This document shows, in pieces, positions 1 through 8,151 of a stretch of 64,000 nucleotides of DNA (its first letter is position 1; the number at the start of each line of letters is the position of its first letter). The DNA is from DATBSK01 sp964532485 (lineage in GTDB: Bacteria; Actinomycetota; Acidimicrobiia; IMCC26256; PALSA-555): assembly GCA_964532485.1 (NCBI GenBank), contig CAZHKE010000006.1, forward strand, positions 42,667 to 106,666. The letters run 5' to 3'. The notes beneath the pieces were generated by a model. The model was not told the origin of the DNA and did no database searches. It worked only from the letters and a program-made list of their open reading frames with translations. The position numbers and the translations under genes were made by a program.

Positions 1-728
1 CCCGACGGCATCAGGAAGTTGATCGGCACCTCGCAGGGCGAGAGCTCGGCGAGCTCGAACGCGAAGTCGACCCGCTGCTCGAGGGTCTCACCCATGCCGA
101 GGATGCCGCCCGAGCACAGCTCCATCCCCGCGTCGGTGGCGAGGCGCGCCGTCGCGACCCGGTCGTCGTAGGTGTGGGTCGTGCAGATCGTCGGGAAGAC
201 CGCGCGCGGCGCCTCGAGGTTGTGGTTGTAACGGCGGACGTCGGCGGCGGCGAGACGCCGGGCCTGCTCTTCGGTGAGCAGCCCGAGCGAGCACGCCACC
301 TCGAGGCCGGCCTCCTCGTGGACGGCGTGGACCGCGTCGATCACCTTGTTCAGGAGCCGCTCCTCGGGCCCGCGCACCGCGACCACGATGCAGAACTGGG
401 TGGCGCCCGCGTCGCGGGTCGCGCGCGCTGCGGCGACGACCTCGTCGAGGTCGAGGAACGGATAGACGTCGACGTCAGTGTGGTAGCGCGCTGACTGCGA
501 GCAGAAGGCACAGTCTTCGGGACACGCGCCCGACTTGGCGTTGATCAGGCTCTCGAGCTCGACCGCGTCACCGCAGTACTCGAGCCGGACGCGATGCGCG
601 AGTGCGATGACGTCGGGCAGCTCGTCGAGGGGCACGGCCGCGACTGCGCCCGCCTCGTCCCGCGTCAGCGAGCAGCGCTCGTCGAGCAGCGCCTCCTCGG
701 CGCGCGCGAGCGCGGTGTGCACGGGCAT
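1..728 (-). CDS. bioB: Biotin synthase BioB, C-terminus cut by window edge
   Basis: Radical-SAM enzyme that inserts sulfur into dethiobiotin, the last step of biotin synthesis, in the cytoplasm. About 242 codons are visible. The radical-SAM cluster motif CPEDCAFCSQ (C-x3-C-x2-C) lies about 70 residues in, followed by the typical BioB segments YHTDVDVYPF, RYNHNLEAP and CSGGILGMGE. The ATG at 728 begins MPVHTALARAEEALL. The gene continues past base 1, so its end is not seen. It is divergent from the amine oxidase gene at 778, and a TACCGT box lies 6 bases before the ATG, which would make the mRNA leaderless. Family assignment is firm. Confidence 0.95.
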   Translation of the reverse strand, partial: MPVHTALARAEEALLDERCSLTRDEAGAVAAVPLDELPDVIALAHRVRLEYCGDAVELESLINAKSGACPEDCAFCSQSARYHTDVDVYPFLDLDEVVAAARATRDAGATQFCIVVAVRGPEERLLNKVIDAVHAVHEEAGLEVACSLGLLTEEQARRLAAADVRRYNHNLEAPRAVFPTICTTHTYDDRVATARLATDAGMELCSGGILGMGETLEQRVDFAFELAELSPCEVPINFLMPS

Positions 729-734
729 GCAGGC

Positions 735-740
735 ACGGTA
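735..740 (-). promoter_or_regulatory. Putative -10 box of bioB (leaderless start)
   Basis: On the minus strand the hexamer TACCGT ends 6 bases before the bioB ATG, and no Shine-Dalgarno sequence is visible. A TANNNT box 6-8 bases from a start codon is the usual actinobacterial leaderless arrangement. No convincing -35 box was identified. This is inference from spacing only. Confidence 0.3.
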
Positions 741-764
741 GCGCGACACTTCGCCCGCCGGCCC

Positions 765-770
765 TAGCGT
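765..770 (+). promoter_or_regulatory. Putative -10 box of the amine oxidase gene (leaderless start)
   Basis: TAGCGT ends 7 bases before the GTG at 778 and there is no ribosome binding site in between. It mirrors the box on the opposite strand for bioB, so this short gap looks like a divergent pair of leaderless promoters. Confidence 0.35.
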
Positions 771-777
771 GTGAGCC

Positions 778-2133
778 GTGGCACAGCCGGTCGAGACCAA
801 CGTCTGCGTCGTCGGCGCCGGCCTCGCCGGCCTGACCGCGGCCCGACAGCTCATCGACGCCGGACGCGACGTGGTGGTGCTGGAAGCCCGGGATCGTGTC
901 GGCGGTCGGGTGCTCACCGAGGAGCTCGCCGACGGCACCGTGGTCGACCACGGGGGTCAGTGGCTCGGTCCGGGCCAGCACCGGATCGCGCGCCTGGCCG
1001 AAGAGCTCGGCAACGACACGTTCGCCACCCACGACGACGGCGAGAGCCTGCTGCGCTTCGGCGGCAAGACCGGCCGGTACCGGGGTGCGATCCCGCGCCT
1101 GAGCCCGGCCGTGCTGCTCGACATGGGGCAGGCGCAGGCCCGGTTCGACCACATGGCCGTGCGCGTCCCCCTCGACGCGCCGTGGCGAGCCGATCGGGCC
1201 GACGACTGGGACGGTCAGACGTTCGAGAGCTGGATCCGGCACAACACGGTGACGCGGGGGGCACGTGAGCTCTTCACGTTGTTCAGCGAGGCGGTGTTCG
1301 CGGCGGAGCCGGCCGATCTCTCGCTGCTGCACGCGCTCTTCTACACGCACTCGGGCAACGGCGTGGACGTCCTTGCCGGGACCCGTGGTGGTGCCCAGCA
1401 GGATCGGTTCATCGGGGGCTCGCAGGCGAACGCCACCGGTCTCGCCGCGATGCTCGGCGACCGGGTGCGCCTCTCGGAGCCCGTCCGGCGGATCGACCAG
1501 TCGGGCGACGCGGTCGCGCTCCTCACCGACGACCTGCTCGTGACCGCTCGGCACGCGATCGTCGCCGTACCGCCACCGCTGGCGGCGCGCATCCGCTACG
1601 AGCCGGCGCTGCCTGCGCGGCGCGATCAGCTGCTCCAGCGGCTGCCGATGGGTGCCGTCATCAAGTGCCACGCGCTGTACGACCGACCGTTCTGGCGCGA
1701 CGACGGCCTCTCGGGCCAGGCCACGACCGACGCCGGGCCCGTGAAGGTCGTGTTCGACAGCTCGCCACCGTCGGGTACACCGGGGGTGCTGCTCGCGTTC
1801 GTCGAGGGTGCCCACGCGCGCACGCTGAGCGGCGCCGAGCCGCCGCGGCGGCGGGCGGCCGTGCTCGAGGGTCTCGCGACGCTGTTCGGCCCGGCCGCCC
1901 GTCAGCCGGTCGAGTACCTCGAGCGCGACTGGTCCGTCGAGGAGTGGACTCGCGGGTGCTACGCCGCGCTGTTCACGCCCGGGGCGTGGACGCAGCACGG
2001 CCCCGCACTGCGTGAGCCGGTTGGTCGTCTGCACTGGGCCGGGACCGAGACCGCGACGGTGTGGTGCGGCTACATGGACGGGGCGATCCAGTCCGGGGAG
2101 CGCGCCGCGCACGAGATCCTGAGCGCGACATGA
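778..2133 (+). CDS. Flavin-containing monoamine oxidase family protein
   Basis: 451-residue FAD-dependent amine oxidase. An N-terminal Rossmann motif (VVGAGLAGLTAA, about residues 11-22) is followed by the ADP-ribose acid EARDRVGGR and the strongly conserved GGQWLGPGQ of the MAO family. The C-terminal FAD segment reads WAGTETATVWCGYMDGAI. Length matches bacterial MAO/putrescine oxidase-like enzymes. The substrate amine cannot be told. The GTG start is supported by the TAGCGT box 7 bases upstream. Its stop overlaps the next ATG (ATGA), so the acetyltransferase gene is translationally coupled and may act on the same or a related amine. Confidence 0.85.
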   Translation: MAQPVETNVCVVGAGLAGLTAARQLIDAGRDVVVLEARDRVGGRVLTEELADGTVVDHGGQWLGPGQHRIARLAEELGNDTFATHDDGESLLRFGGKTGRYRGAIPRLSPAVLLDMGQAQARFDHMAVRVPLDAPWRADRADDWDGQTFESWIRHNTVTRGARELFTLFSEAVFAAEPADLSLLHALFYTHSGNGVDVLAGTRGGAQQDRFIGGSQANATGLAAMLGDRVRLSEPVRRIDQSGDAVALLTDDLLVTARHAIVAVPPPLAARIRYEPALPARRDQLLQRLPMGAVIKCHALYDRPFWRDDGLSGQATTDAGPVKVVFDSSPPSGTPGVLLAFVEGAHARTLSGAEPPRRRAAVLEGLATLFGPAARQPVEYLERDWSVEEWTRGCYAALFTPGAWTQHGPALREPVGRLHWAGTETATVWCGYMDGAIQSGERAAHEILSAT

Positions 2134-2585
2134 CACGGGTCGAGCACCTGGGCGCCGCCGAGCTCGACGACGTGCTGCCGCTGATCGCCGCGTACCAGCG
2201 GTTCTACGAGGTCGAGCCCGACGAGGCGCACAACGCGACGTTCTTCGGCCGCTTCGTCGACTCCGACGCCGACGGCATGCTCCTCGGCGCGCGCGCCGAG
2301 GCGGGTGGGCCGCTCGTGGGGTACGCGTGCCTGCACTGGCGGCTCGACTCCGTCACCGCGCACGAGGTCGTGTGCCTGCACGATCTGTTCGTGGTGCCCG
2401 ACGCGAGGGGCACGGGTGTGGGTCGCGCGCTGCTGGAGGCGGCCGCCGACGTCGCCGGTGCGCGCGGGGCCGCCGCGCTCGTCTGGAGCACCGCGCCCGA
2501 CAACGCGACGGCCCAGCGCCTGTACGACCGCACCGGCGCCACGAGATCGTCGTGGTACGAGTACACGTGGTCGCTCTCGCCCTGA
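2130..2585 (+). CDS. GNAT family N-acetyltransferase
   Basis: 151-residue acetyltransferase. The acetyl-CoA loop is seen in LHDLFVVPDARGTGVGRALLEAA (motif A, R-G-T-G-V-G-R), followed by a C-terminal WSTAPDNATAQRLYDRTGA typical of GNAT motif B. The ATG overlaps the stop of the amine oxidase by four bases (ATGA), fixing this start and indicating coupling. It resembles small-molecule amine acetylases. With an amine oxidase directly upstream, a role in handling an amine or polyamine is a reasonable guess but not shown. It is followed by a strong terminator hairpin. Confidence 0.85.
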   Translation: MTRVEHLGAAELDDVLPLIAAYQRFYEVEPDEAHNATFFGRFVDSDADGMLLGARAEAGGPLVGYACLHWRLDSVTAHEVVCLHDLFVVPDARGTGVGRALLEAAADVAGARGAAALVWSTAPDNATAQRLYDRTGATRSSWYEYTWSLSP

Positions 2586-2621
2586 TCGAGGCGGCGCCGA
2601 CGCGTCGTTCGGCGATGCGCG

Positions 2622-2656
2622 ACGGGGTGCCCGGCCTTGGCGACCGGGCACCCCGT
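2622..2656. terminator. Bidirectional terminator hairpin between GNAT and glnK
   Basis: A perfect 13-bp inverted repeat, ACGGGGTGCCCGG and its complement CCGGGCACCCCGT, with a 9-base loop, lies between the convergent GNAT and glnK genes. There is only a short T-rich end (TTT) on the plus strand. Stem strength and placement make a shared terminator the obvious role. Confidence 0.7.
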
Positions 2657-2681
2657 TTGGAAGGCTCGAGCCCAACAGGGC

Positions 2682-3020
2682 TCACATCGCGTCGGCGCCC
2701 TCCTCTCCTGTCCGGATGCGGACGAGCCGACTCAGGGGCGCGACCCAGATCTTGCCGTCTCCGATCTTCCCGGTCCGCGCTGCGCCGACGATGGCGTCGA
2801 CGGTGCCGTCGACCATTCCGTCGTCGACGACGACTTCGACCTTGACCTTGGGAACGAAGTCGACCTGGTACTCGGCGCCCCGGTAGGTCTCCGTGTGCCC
2901 GCGCTGGCGGCCGAAGCCCTGCACGTCGCTCACGGTCAGCCCGGCCGTCCCGATCCCTTCGAGGGCCTCCTTCACGGATTCGAGCTGGAACGGCTTGATG
3001 ACAGCGGTGATGAGTTGCAT
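2682..3020 (-). CDS. glnK: Nitrogen regulatory protein P-II (GlnK/GlnB)
   Basis: 112-residue PII signal protein that senses 2-oxoglutarate/ATP/ADP and gates the ammonium channel. The sequence starts MQLITAVIKPFQLE and carries the T-loop with Tyr51 (YRGAEYQVDF), the site modified by uridylylation or adenylylation in this family. The B/C-loop segments GKIGDGKIWV and RLVRIRTGE are intact. It lies 12 bases downstream of amtB in the same direction; its AGGAGG ribosome binding site overlaps the amtB stop codon, so the two are coupled. GlnK next to AmtB is the standard arrangement. Confidence 0.97.
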   Translation of the reverse strand: MQLITAVIKPFQLESVKEALEGIGTAGLTVSDVQGFGRQRGHTETYRGAEYQVDFVPKVKVEVVVDDGMVDGTVDAIVGAARTGKIGDGKIWVAPLSRLVRIRTGEEGADAM

Positions 3021-3032
3021 CGCTCGTTCCTC

Positions 3033-4385
3033 CTACGCGCCAGGGGCGCTCGATGCGCCCACGAGGGATCCGGCTCCGGCGAGCACGTCGGGGTTGTATC
3101 CCGGTGCACCGTGCTCGGTGATGTCGAGACCCTCGATCTCCTCGTCGGGCGGGACCCGGAGACCGATGGTTCGCTTGAGCACCTGGAAGAGCACGCCGGT
3201 GGTGACGACCACGAAGCCGAACACCGCGGCGACACCGATCGCCTGGCTCAGCAGCTGATCGGCACCGTCGCCGTAGAACAGGCCGCCTTCGGTGGCGAAC
3301 AGTCCCACCGCGAGGGTGCCCCACGCACCGCACACGCCGTGGACCGAGATCGCGCCGACGGGATCATCGACCCTGGCACGGTCCAGCCCGAACACCGAGA
3401 AGACGACGATCACACCGGCGATCGCGCCGATGGCCCCCGCGCCCCAGTTGTCGACGCTCGCGCAGCCGGCCGTGATCCCGACCAGGCCGGCGAGGACGCC
3501 GTTGCCCGTCATCGCGACGTCGGGCTTGCCGGTCGTGAGCCACACCGTGATCATCGCGGCGACGGCACCGGCCGCACCCGCGATGAGCGTGGTGACCGCG
3601 ATCGAGCCGACGGCGAGATCGGCGGCGAGCTGCGAGCCCGGATTGAAGCCGAACCACCCGACGAAGAGGATGAACACGCCGACGATCGCGAACGGCAGTG
3701 AGTGGCCGGGGATCGCACGCGGCTTCCCGTCCTTGCCGTACTTTCCGATCCGCGCGCCGACCGTGATGGCACCCATGAGGGCGGCCCACCCGCCGACGCT
3801 GTGCACGATCGTCGAACCCGCGAAGTCGATCATCGGGGTGTCGAGCTGCGCGAGCCAGCCTCCTCCCCAGAGCCAGTGCACGACGATCGGATACACGAGC
3901 GCGGTGATGAAGAAGCTGTAGACGAGGTAGGCCTTGAACCTCGTCCGCTCCGCCATTGCTCCCGAGACGATCGTGGCCGCGGTCGCGGCGAACGCGACCT
4001 GGAAGATGAAGTACGTCGGCAGGGTGAGCGCACCGAAGTCGTACGCGCCCGAATCGAGCAGCCAGCCCTTGTGGCCGAGGAAGTCGTTCCCCGTGCCGAA
4101 TGCGAGCGTGAAGCCCAGCAGAGCGAAGCCCAGGACTCCCACCGAGAAGTCCATGAGGTTCTTCATCATGATGTTGCCGACGTTCTTGCCGCGGGTCAGA
4201 CCTGCCTCCACGAGTGCGAAGCCGGCCTGCATGAAGATGACCAGCACCGCCGCGACGAGCACCCAGATGTTGTCGAGGATCACCTGCACGCCGGCGGCAC
4301 CGTCCCCCTGGGCGAATGCAGGTGTTGCGATCCCGACAAGTACGACGCACGACAGCAGTGGCGCGATCAAGAGCTTGCGTCTCAC
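3033..4385 (-). CDS. amtB: Ammonium transporter AmtB
   Basis: 450-residue ammonium channel of the inner membrane. A cleavable signal-like N-terminus (RRKLLIAPLLSCVVLVGIA...AFAQ) is followed by about eleven membrane helices. Family signatures include FMQAGFALVEAGLTRGKN, DFAGSTIVHSVGGWAAL (pore His region) and the twin-His helix segment ISVHGVCGAWGT. The GTG at 4385 is chosen over the more upstream in-frame ATG because AAGGAG sits 6 bases before it and the signal peptide begins there. glnK follows directly. The short C-terminal tail ends SLVGASSAPGA. Confidence 0.97.
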   Translation of the reverse strand: MRRKLLIAPLLSCVVLVGIATPAFAQGDGAAGVQVILDNIWVLVAAVLVIFMQAGFALVEAGLTRGKNVGNIMMKNLMDFSVGVLGFALLGFTLAFGTGNDFLGHKGWLLDSGAYDFGALTLPTYFIFQVAFAATAATIVSGAMAERTRFKAYLVYSFFITALVYPIVVHWLWGGGWLAQLDTPMIDFAGSTIVHSVGGWAALMGAITVGARIGKYGKDGKPRAIPGHSLPFAIVGVFILFVGWFGFNPGSQLAADLAVGSIAVTTLIAGAAGAVAAMITVWLTTGKPDVAMTGNGVLAGLVGITAGCASVDNWGAGAIGAIAGVIVVFSVFGLDRARVDDPVGAISVHGVCGAWGTLAVGLFATEGGLFYGDGADQLLSQAIGVAAVFGFVVVTTGVLFQVLKRTIGLRVPPDEEIEGLDITEHGAPGYNPDVLAGAGSLVGASSAPGA

Positions 4386-4494
4386 GTGGCTCTCCTTGTG
4401 TGTCGGACGGGAACACCGCCGACCCAACGTCCACGGGCCTCGAAGCGGTTCGGGGCAACGTATGAGTCAGGTGTGGCGCCGACGTGTCCGGTCT

Positions 4495-4510
4495 GTTTCG
4501 CGCGTGTGAA
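4495..4510 (-). promoter_or_regulatory. Possible GlnR-type nitrogen box upstream of amtB
   Basis: On the minus strand the sequence TTCAC-n6-GAAAC lies about 110 bases before the amtB start. The actinobacterial GlnR consensus is GTnAC-n6-GAAAC, so the right half is perfect and the left half has one mismatch. amtB-glnK is a classical GlnR target. The assembly gap begins four bases further upstream, so additional half-sites cannot be seen. Weak evidence. Confidence 0.25.
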
Positions 4511-4513
4511 CGC

Positions 4514-4613
4514 NNNNNNNNNNNNNNNNNNNNNNNNNNNNNNNNNNNNNNNNNNNNNNNNNNNNNNNNNNNNNNNNNNNNNNNNNNNNNNNNNNNNNNN
4601 NNNNNNNNNNNNN
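4514..4613. other. Assembly gap, 100 N
   Basis: Exactly 100 consecutive N, the conventional placeholder for a scaffold join of unknown length. It separates the amtB upstream region from the 5' end of rnpB. Any gene or promoter here is lost, and adjacency of amtB and rnpB rests on scaffolding. Confidence 0.99.
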
Positions 4614-4620
4614 TGGTGGT

Positions 4621-5009
<389 letters not shown>

Positions 5010-5067
5010 CCACCAACCCCTTGTGCGACACCAGGTTCGGGCTGCTCTTGTCCTCAGCTGGTCCTCA

Positions 5068-5088
5068 GCGCGTCGTCGCGCAACGCGC
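5068..5088. terminator. Small GC hairpin between rnpB and the DUF35-thiolase gene
   Basis: GCGCGT and ACGCGC form a perfect 6-bp stem around a 9-base loop, immediately after the stop of the minus-strand gene ending at 5090 and about 60 bases after rnpB. Placement between converging units suggests termination, but there is no T-tract and such short GC stems arise by chance in this genome. Confidence 0.3.
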
Positions 5089-5089
5089 G

Positions 5090-6718
5090 TCAGGTGCCGT
5101 CGCGCCGGAGCAGCAGAACGCCCGACGGCGTGCCGCCGCCCGTGGCCACGACCGCGGTGCGGGCCCCCGCGACCTGGCGCTCGTCGGCCTCGTGGCGGAG
5201 CTGCGCGACCGCCTCGTAGAGGAAGCCGAAGCCGTGGGTGCGGCCCTCCGACAGCTGGCCACCATGAGGGTTGAGGGGCAGCTCACCGTCGTGCGCGATG
5301 CGGCGGCCGGCGTCGAGCCAGTCCATGGCCTCGCCCGGCTCGCAGAAGCCGAGACCCTCGAGCCACGAGATGGCGTTGAACGTGAAGCCGTCGTAGAGCA
5401 GTGCCACGTCGACATCGCTGGGTCGAAGATCGGTCCGCGACCACAGGTGCGCGGCCTGGCCGAGCACCTGTGGCTCGTGGGTCAACACGTCCTGATCCCA
5501 CGACACGCGCTCGAGGATCTGCGTACCGACGGCCTCGACCCGCACCGCCGGATGGGGGAGGTCACCCGCAACCGATGCGTCCGAGACGACCAGCGCGACC
5601 GAACCATCGCAGGGCACGTCGCAGTCGTAGAGGCCGAACGGGCTCGAGATCGGACGGGCCGACAGGTAGTCGTCCATGGTCATCGGGTCGCGGTAGATCG
5701 CCACCGGGTTGCGAGCCGCGTTCGCGCGGTCGGTCAGAGCGATCCATCCGAGCAGCTCGCGCGTCGCGCCGTAGCGGTGGAGATACTGGTTGGCGTTCAC
5801 ACCGATCCAGTTCGCCGCCGACATCGCCCCGAACGGCATGCTCCACGCCATGAAGCCGTCGATGCGGTCACCGCCCCGTTGGCCGAGGCCCAGGGCGGCG
5901 TACGTCGACTGCCACACAGTGCGGAAGCACAGCACGTGTCGGCACAGCCCCGCGCTGACCGCCAACATCGCCTGGATGATCGCGCCCGCCGGGCCGGGAA
6001 GCTCGAAGCCACCGTTCGTCCATGTGGGGTGGATTCGCAGCACTTCTTCCAGGGCAGTGATCCCGCCCTCGTCGAACCCCATTCCCGACGCGCCGGGATA
6101 CGTCGAGAGGCCGTCGATGTCGCCGCGCTCCAGGCCGGCGTCGCTGATCGCTTCCAGGCACGCGTCGACGGTGAGCGACAACGGCGGGCGCATCAGGCGT
6201 CGGCCCAACGCGGATCGTCCGATGCCCGACACGACGACCTTGTGTTCGAAGCGCTCGGGGCTCGGAGCCGCTCGGGGCTGGGGGCGCGCGCGCTCGACAA
6301 CCGGATTCGGACCGTCGAGCTCCCCGGTGGGGCTGAACAACGGCAGCCATACATCATCGTGTTGCTCGAAGCGCACCGTGACCCGCTGGCCGATCCGCAC
6401 CTCATCCGGCTCGCAGTCGACGATGTTCGTGGTCAGCCGAACGGTCGGGTCTTCGTCGAGGGCCACGACCGCGACGACGTAGGGAGGCTCGAACGCCGGA
6501 TGCCACGGCTGGGCGTTGACGGTGAAGCCGGCGACGGAGGCGCGTCCAGACACCTCGACATCGCGGCGGTCTCGACTGCCACAGCGCGGACAGATCGGCG
6601 CTGGCGGGTGTACGAGCTGGCCGCAGTCATGGCACCCGTCGATCCGCAGCACGCCGTCCGAGCCGGACGTCCAGAAACGGTGGTTGCTCAGATCGAGCTG
6701 GGGGAGGGGTCGGTTCAT
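5090..6718 (-). CDS. DUF35 (zinc ribbon/OB-fold) fused to an Ltp2-like thiolase-fold aldolase
   Basis: 542 residues. Residues 1-130 are a DUF35 domain with a zinc ribbon (Cys29, 32, 43, 46) and an OB fold; a linker follows, and from about residue 160 a thiolase-superfamily domain. The nucleophilic Cys of true thiolases is missing (PGPAGAIIQA at that site), and the C-terminal CxGGG is ATGGG, without Cys. It keeps LYDGFTF and GGQLSEGRTHG, the pattern of SCP2-thiolase-like aldolases such as Ltp2, which works with a DUF35 subunit in steroid side-chain cleavage. I infer retro-aldol cleavage of a beta-hydroxyacyl-CoA. The start at 6718 gives a normal DUF35 N-terminus; further upstream the frame would overlap the neighbouring gene. 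In the two other modules of this window the halves are separate genes. Confidence 0.85.
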   Translation of the reverse strand: MNRPLPQLDLSNHRFWTSGSDGVLRIDGCHDCGQLVHPPAPICPRCGSRDRRDVEVSGRASVAGFTVNAQPWHPAFEPPYVVAVVALDEDPTVRLTTNIVDCEPDEVRIGQRVTVRFEQHDDVWLPLFSPTGELDGPNPVVERARPQPRAAPSPERFEHKVVVSGIGRSALGRRLMRPPLSLTVDACLEAISDAGLERGDIDGLSTYPGASGMGFDEGGITALEEVLRIHPTWTNGGFELPGPAGAIIQAMLAVSAGLCRHVLCFRTVWQSTYAALGLGQRGGDRIDGFMAWSMPFGAMSAANWIGVNANQYLHRYGATRELLGWIALTDRANAARNPVAIYRDPMTMDDYLSARPISSPFGLYDCDVPCDGSVALVVSDASVAGDLPHPAVRVEAVGTQILERVSWDQDVLTHEPQVLGQAAHLWSRTDLRPSDVDVALLYDGFTFNAISWLEGLGFCEPGEAMDWLDAGRRIAHDGELPLNPHGGQLSEGRTHGFGFLYEAVAQLRHEADERQVAGARTAVVATGGGTPSGVLLLRRDGT

Positions 6719-6749
6719 CGCCGGCCCTCGACGACGTCGGGCGCGCCTA

Positions 6750-8027
6750 TCACACCGCGGCGTGCGCGGCTTCCCAACGGCGGCGGTACTCCACCCTCGA
6801 GACCGCGCTGACATCGACGTCCGTCGCCCGAGCGCGTAGGGCGCCGACCGTCGCTTGCTCGCGGGGCACCGCCTGGAACGGATCGAACCGGAAGAACCGC
6901 GCGGCGTTCTCGAAGGTGATCGCGTTGACCTCTTCATCCGTGCATTCGGCCTTGGTCAGCTCGTCCCAGAGCATCTCAGGCGAGCGAGGCCAGGTGGAAT
7001 CGGAGTGCGGATAGTCGCACTCCCACGCGATGTTCTCGATCCCGATTCGATGCCGCGTGAGCAGCGCCGTCGGGTCGGTGATGAAGCAAGCGAGGAAGTT
7101 CTTGCGCCAGACGTCGGTCGGGGTCATTCCAGGCTCGCCGACCTGGAGGTCGGCCCATGTCTGGTTGGTCTGGTAGCGATCCATCCGGTCGAGCATGAAG
7201 CCGACCCAGCCGATCCCACCCTCGGACATCGCAACCTTGAGATCCGGGAAGCGCTTGAGCGTGCCCGACAGCATCAGATCAGTCGTGGCCACGGCCGAGA
7301 GCTGGCTGACGAGGAGGACGAGGTCGTCGACGTCCGCCGTCGCGGGCCGCTGGAGCAGACGGAACGCGCCGCCGATGTGGAGGCACAGCGTCATGTCGTT
7401 GTCGCACAGTGCCTGGAACACCGGATCCCAGTACTCGCCCTCGCCGAACGCGGGCAGGCCGACCCCGTAGGGGGTCTCGGGCAGCGAGATGGCGGTGACT
7501 CCCTTGCGCGCGACTCGCTCGATCTCGGCGACCATGGCGCGCGGGTCGTACGTCGGCACGATGCTCAGCGGAAGGAACCGGCCGGGATGCTCACCGGCGA
7601 CTTCGTCGATGTGCCAGTCGTTGTACGCCGAGATGACCGCGGTGGTCAGGTCCTCGTCCATGCTCGAGTTGGTGAACGACATGCCGTTGAAGCCGGCGAA
7701 CGTGGGGAAGCACAACGCGGTCTGCTGGCCGTTGGCGTCCATGTCGCGGACACGCTGTGCCACGTCGTAGACGCCGGGGCGCATCTCCTCGTAGCCGACG
7801 GGATCGATGCCCCACTCCTTCTGCGGCCACCCCGCGACCGAGCCGAGTCCGGCGTAGCCGGTCTCCTCGCCTTGGAAGAGCCACGCACCGGTGCCGGCAG
7901 CGCCACCACCCGGGACGTACTTCGGCGCATCTGCCTGATGCTTCGCCGGAAGGCGGCCCTCGAACAGGTCCGGCGGCTCGACGATGTGGTCGTCGATGCT
8001 GACCAGCACCATGTCTTCCATCCGCAT
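6750..8027 (-). CDS. Amidohydrolase-2 family protein, 425 aa (paralogue of 17552-18829)
   Basis: TIM-barrel metal enzyme of the amidohydrolase-2 (ACMSD/resorcylate-decarboxylase-like) family. The N-terminal metal motif reads SIDDHIVEPPD, giving D-x-H rather than H-x-H; later metal/active-site segments are LCLHIGG, SEGGIGW and WECDYPHSDSTWP. The family contains both hydrolases and non-oxidative decarboxylases, and the reaction cannot be decided here. The start MRMEDMV is favoured because the 425-aa paralogue at 17552-18829 begins MQMEDMI in the same place. It lies upstream of the fused DUF35-aldolase on the same strand (31-base gap), so the two probably form one transcript. Confidence 0.85.
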   Translation of the reverse strand: MRMEDMVLVSIDDHIVEPPDLFEGRLPAKHQADAPKYVPGGGAAGTGAWLFQGEETGYAGLGSVAGWPQKEWGIDPVGYEEMRPGVYDVAQRVRDMDANGQQTALCFPTFAGFNGMSFTNSSMDEDLTTAVISAYNDWHIDEVAGEHPGRFLPLSIVPTYDPRAMVAEIERVARKGVTAISLPETPYGVGLPAFGEGEYWDPVFQALCDNDMTLCLHIGGAFRLLQRPATADVDDLVLLVSQLSAVATTDLMLSGTLKRFPDLKVAMSEGGIGWVGFMLDRMDRYQTNQTWADLQVGEPGMTPTDVWRKNFLACFITDPTALLTRHRIGIENIAWECDYPHSDSTWPRSPEMLWDELTKAECTDEEVNAITFENAARFFRFDPFQAVPREQATVGALRARATDVDVSAVSRVEYRRRWEAAHAAV

Positions 8028-8138
8028 GCGACCACGCTCCTTCAGGGTGCGACTCGTGTCGCGGGTCAGGACGCATCGCCCTGACCACCCGTCGATCGGT
8101 GATTTCTACTGCCCTTAACATAATCGGCCGATCCGAAG

Positions 8139-8144
8139 TACGTT
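8139..8144 (+). promoter_or_regulatory. Putative -10 box of the P450 gene at 8152
   Basis: TACGTT ends 7 bases before the GTG at 8152 with no ribosome binding site between, consistent with a leaderless transcript. This is the main reason for preferring GTG 8152 over the TTG at 8143. Confidence 0.3.
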
Positions 8145-8151
8145 GTTCGCC

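Noticed and set aside
568..2136. Long minus-strand open frame opposite the amine oxidase
   Set aside because: Arg/Gly/His-rich composition without family motifs; the opposite strand encodes a clear MAO-family protein. High GC leaves antisense frames open.
5090..6718. Calling the thiolase-fold proteins acetyl-CoA acyltransferases
   Set aside because: The nucleophilic Cys and the C-terminal CxG are missing in all three, so beta-keto thiolysis is unlikely.
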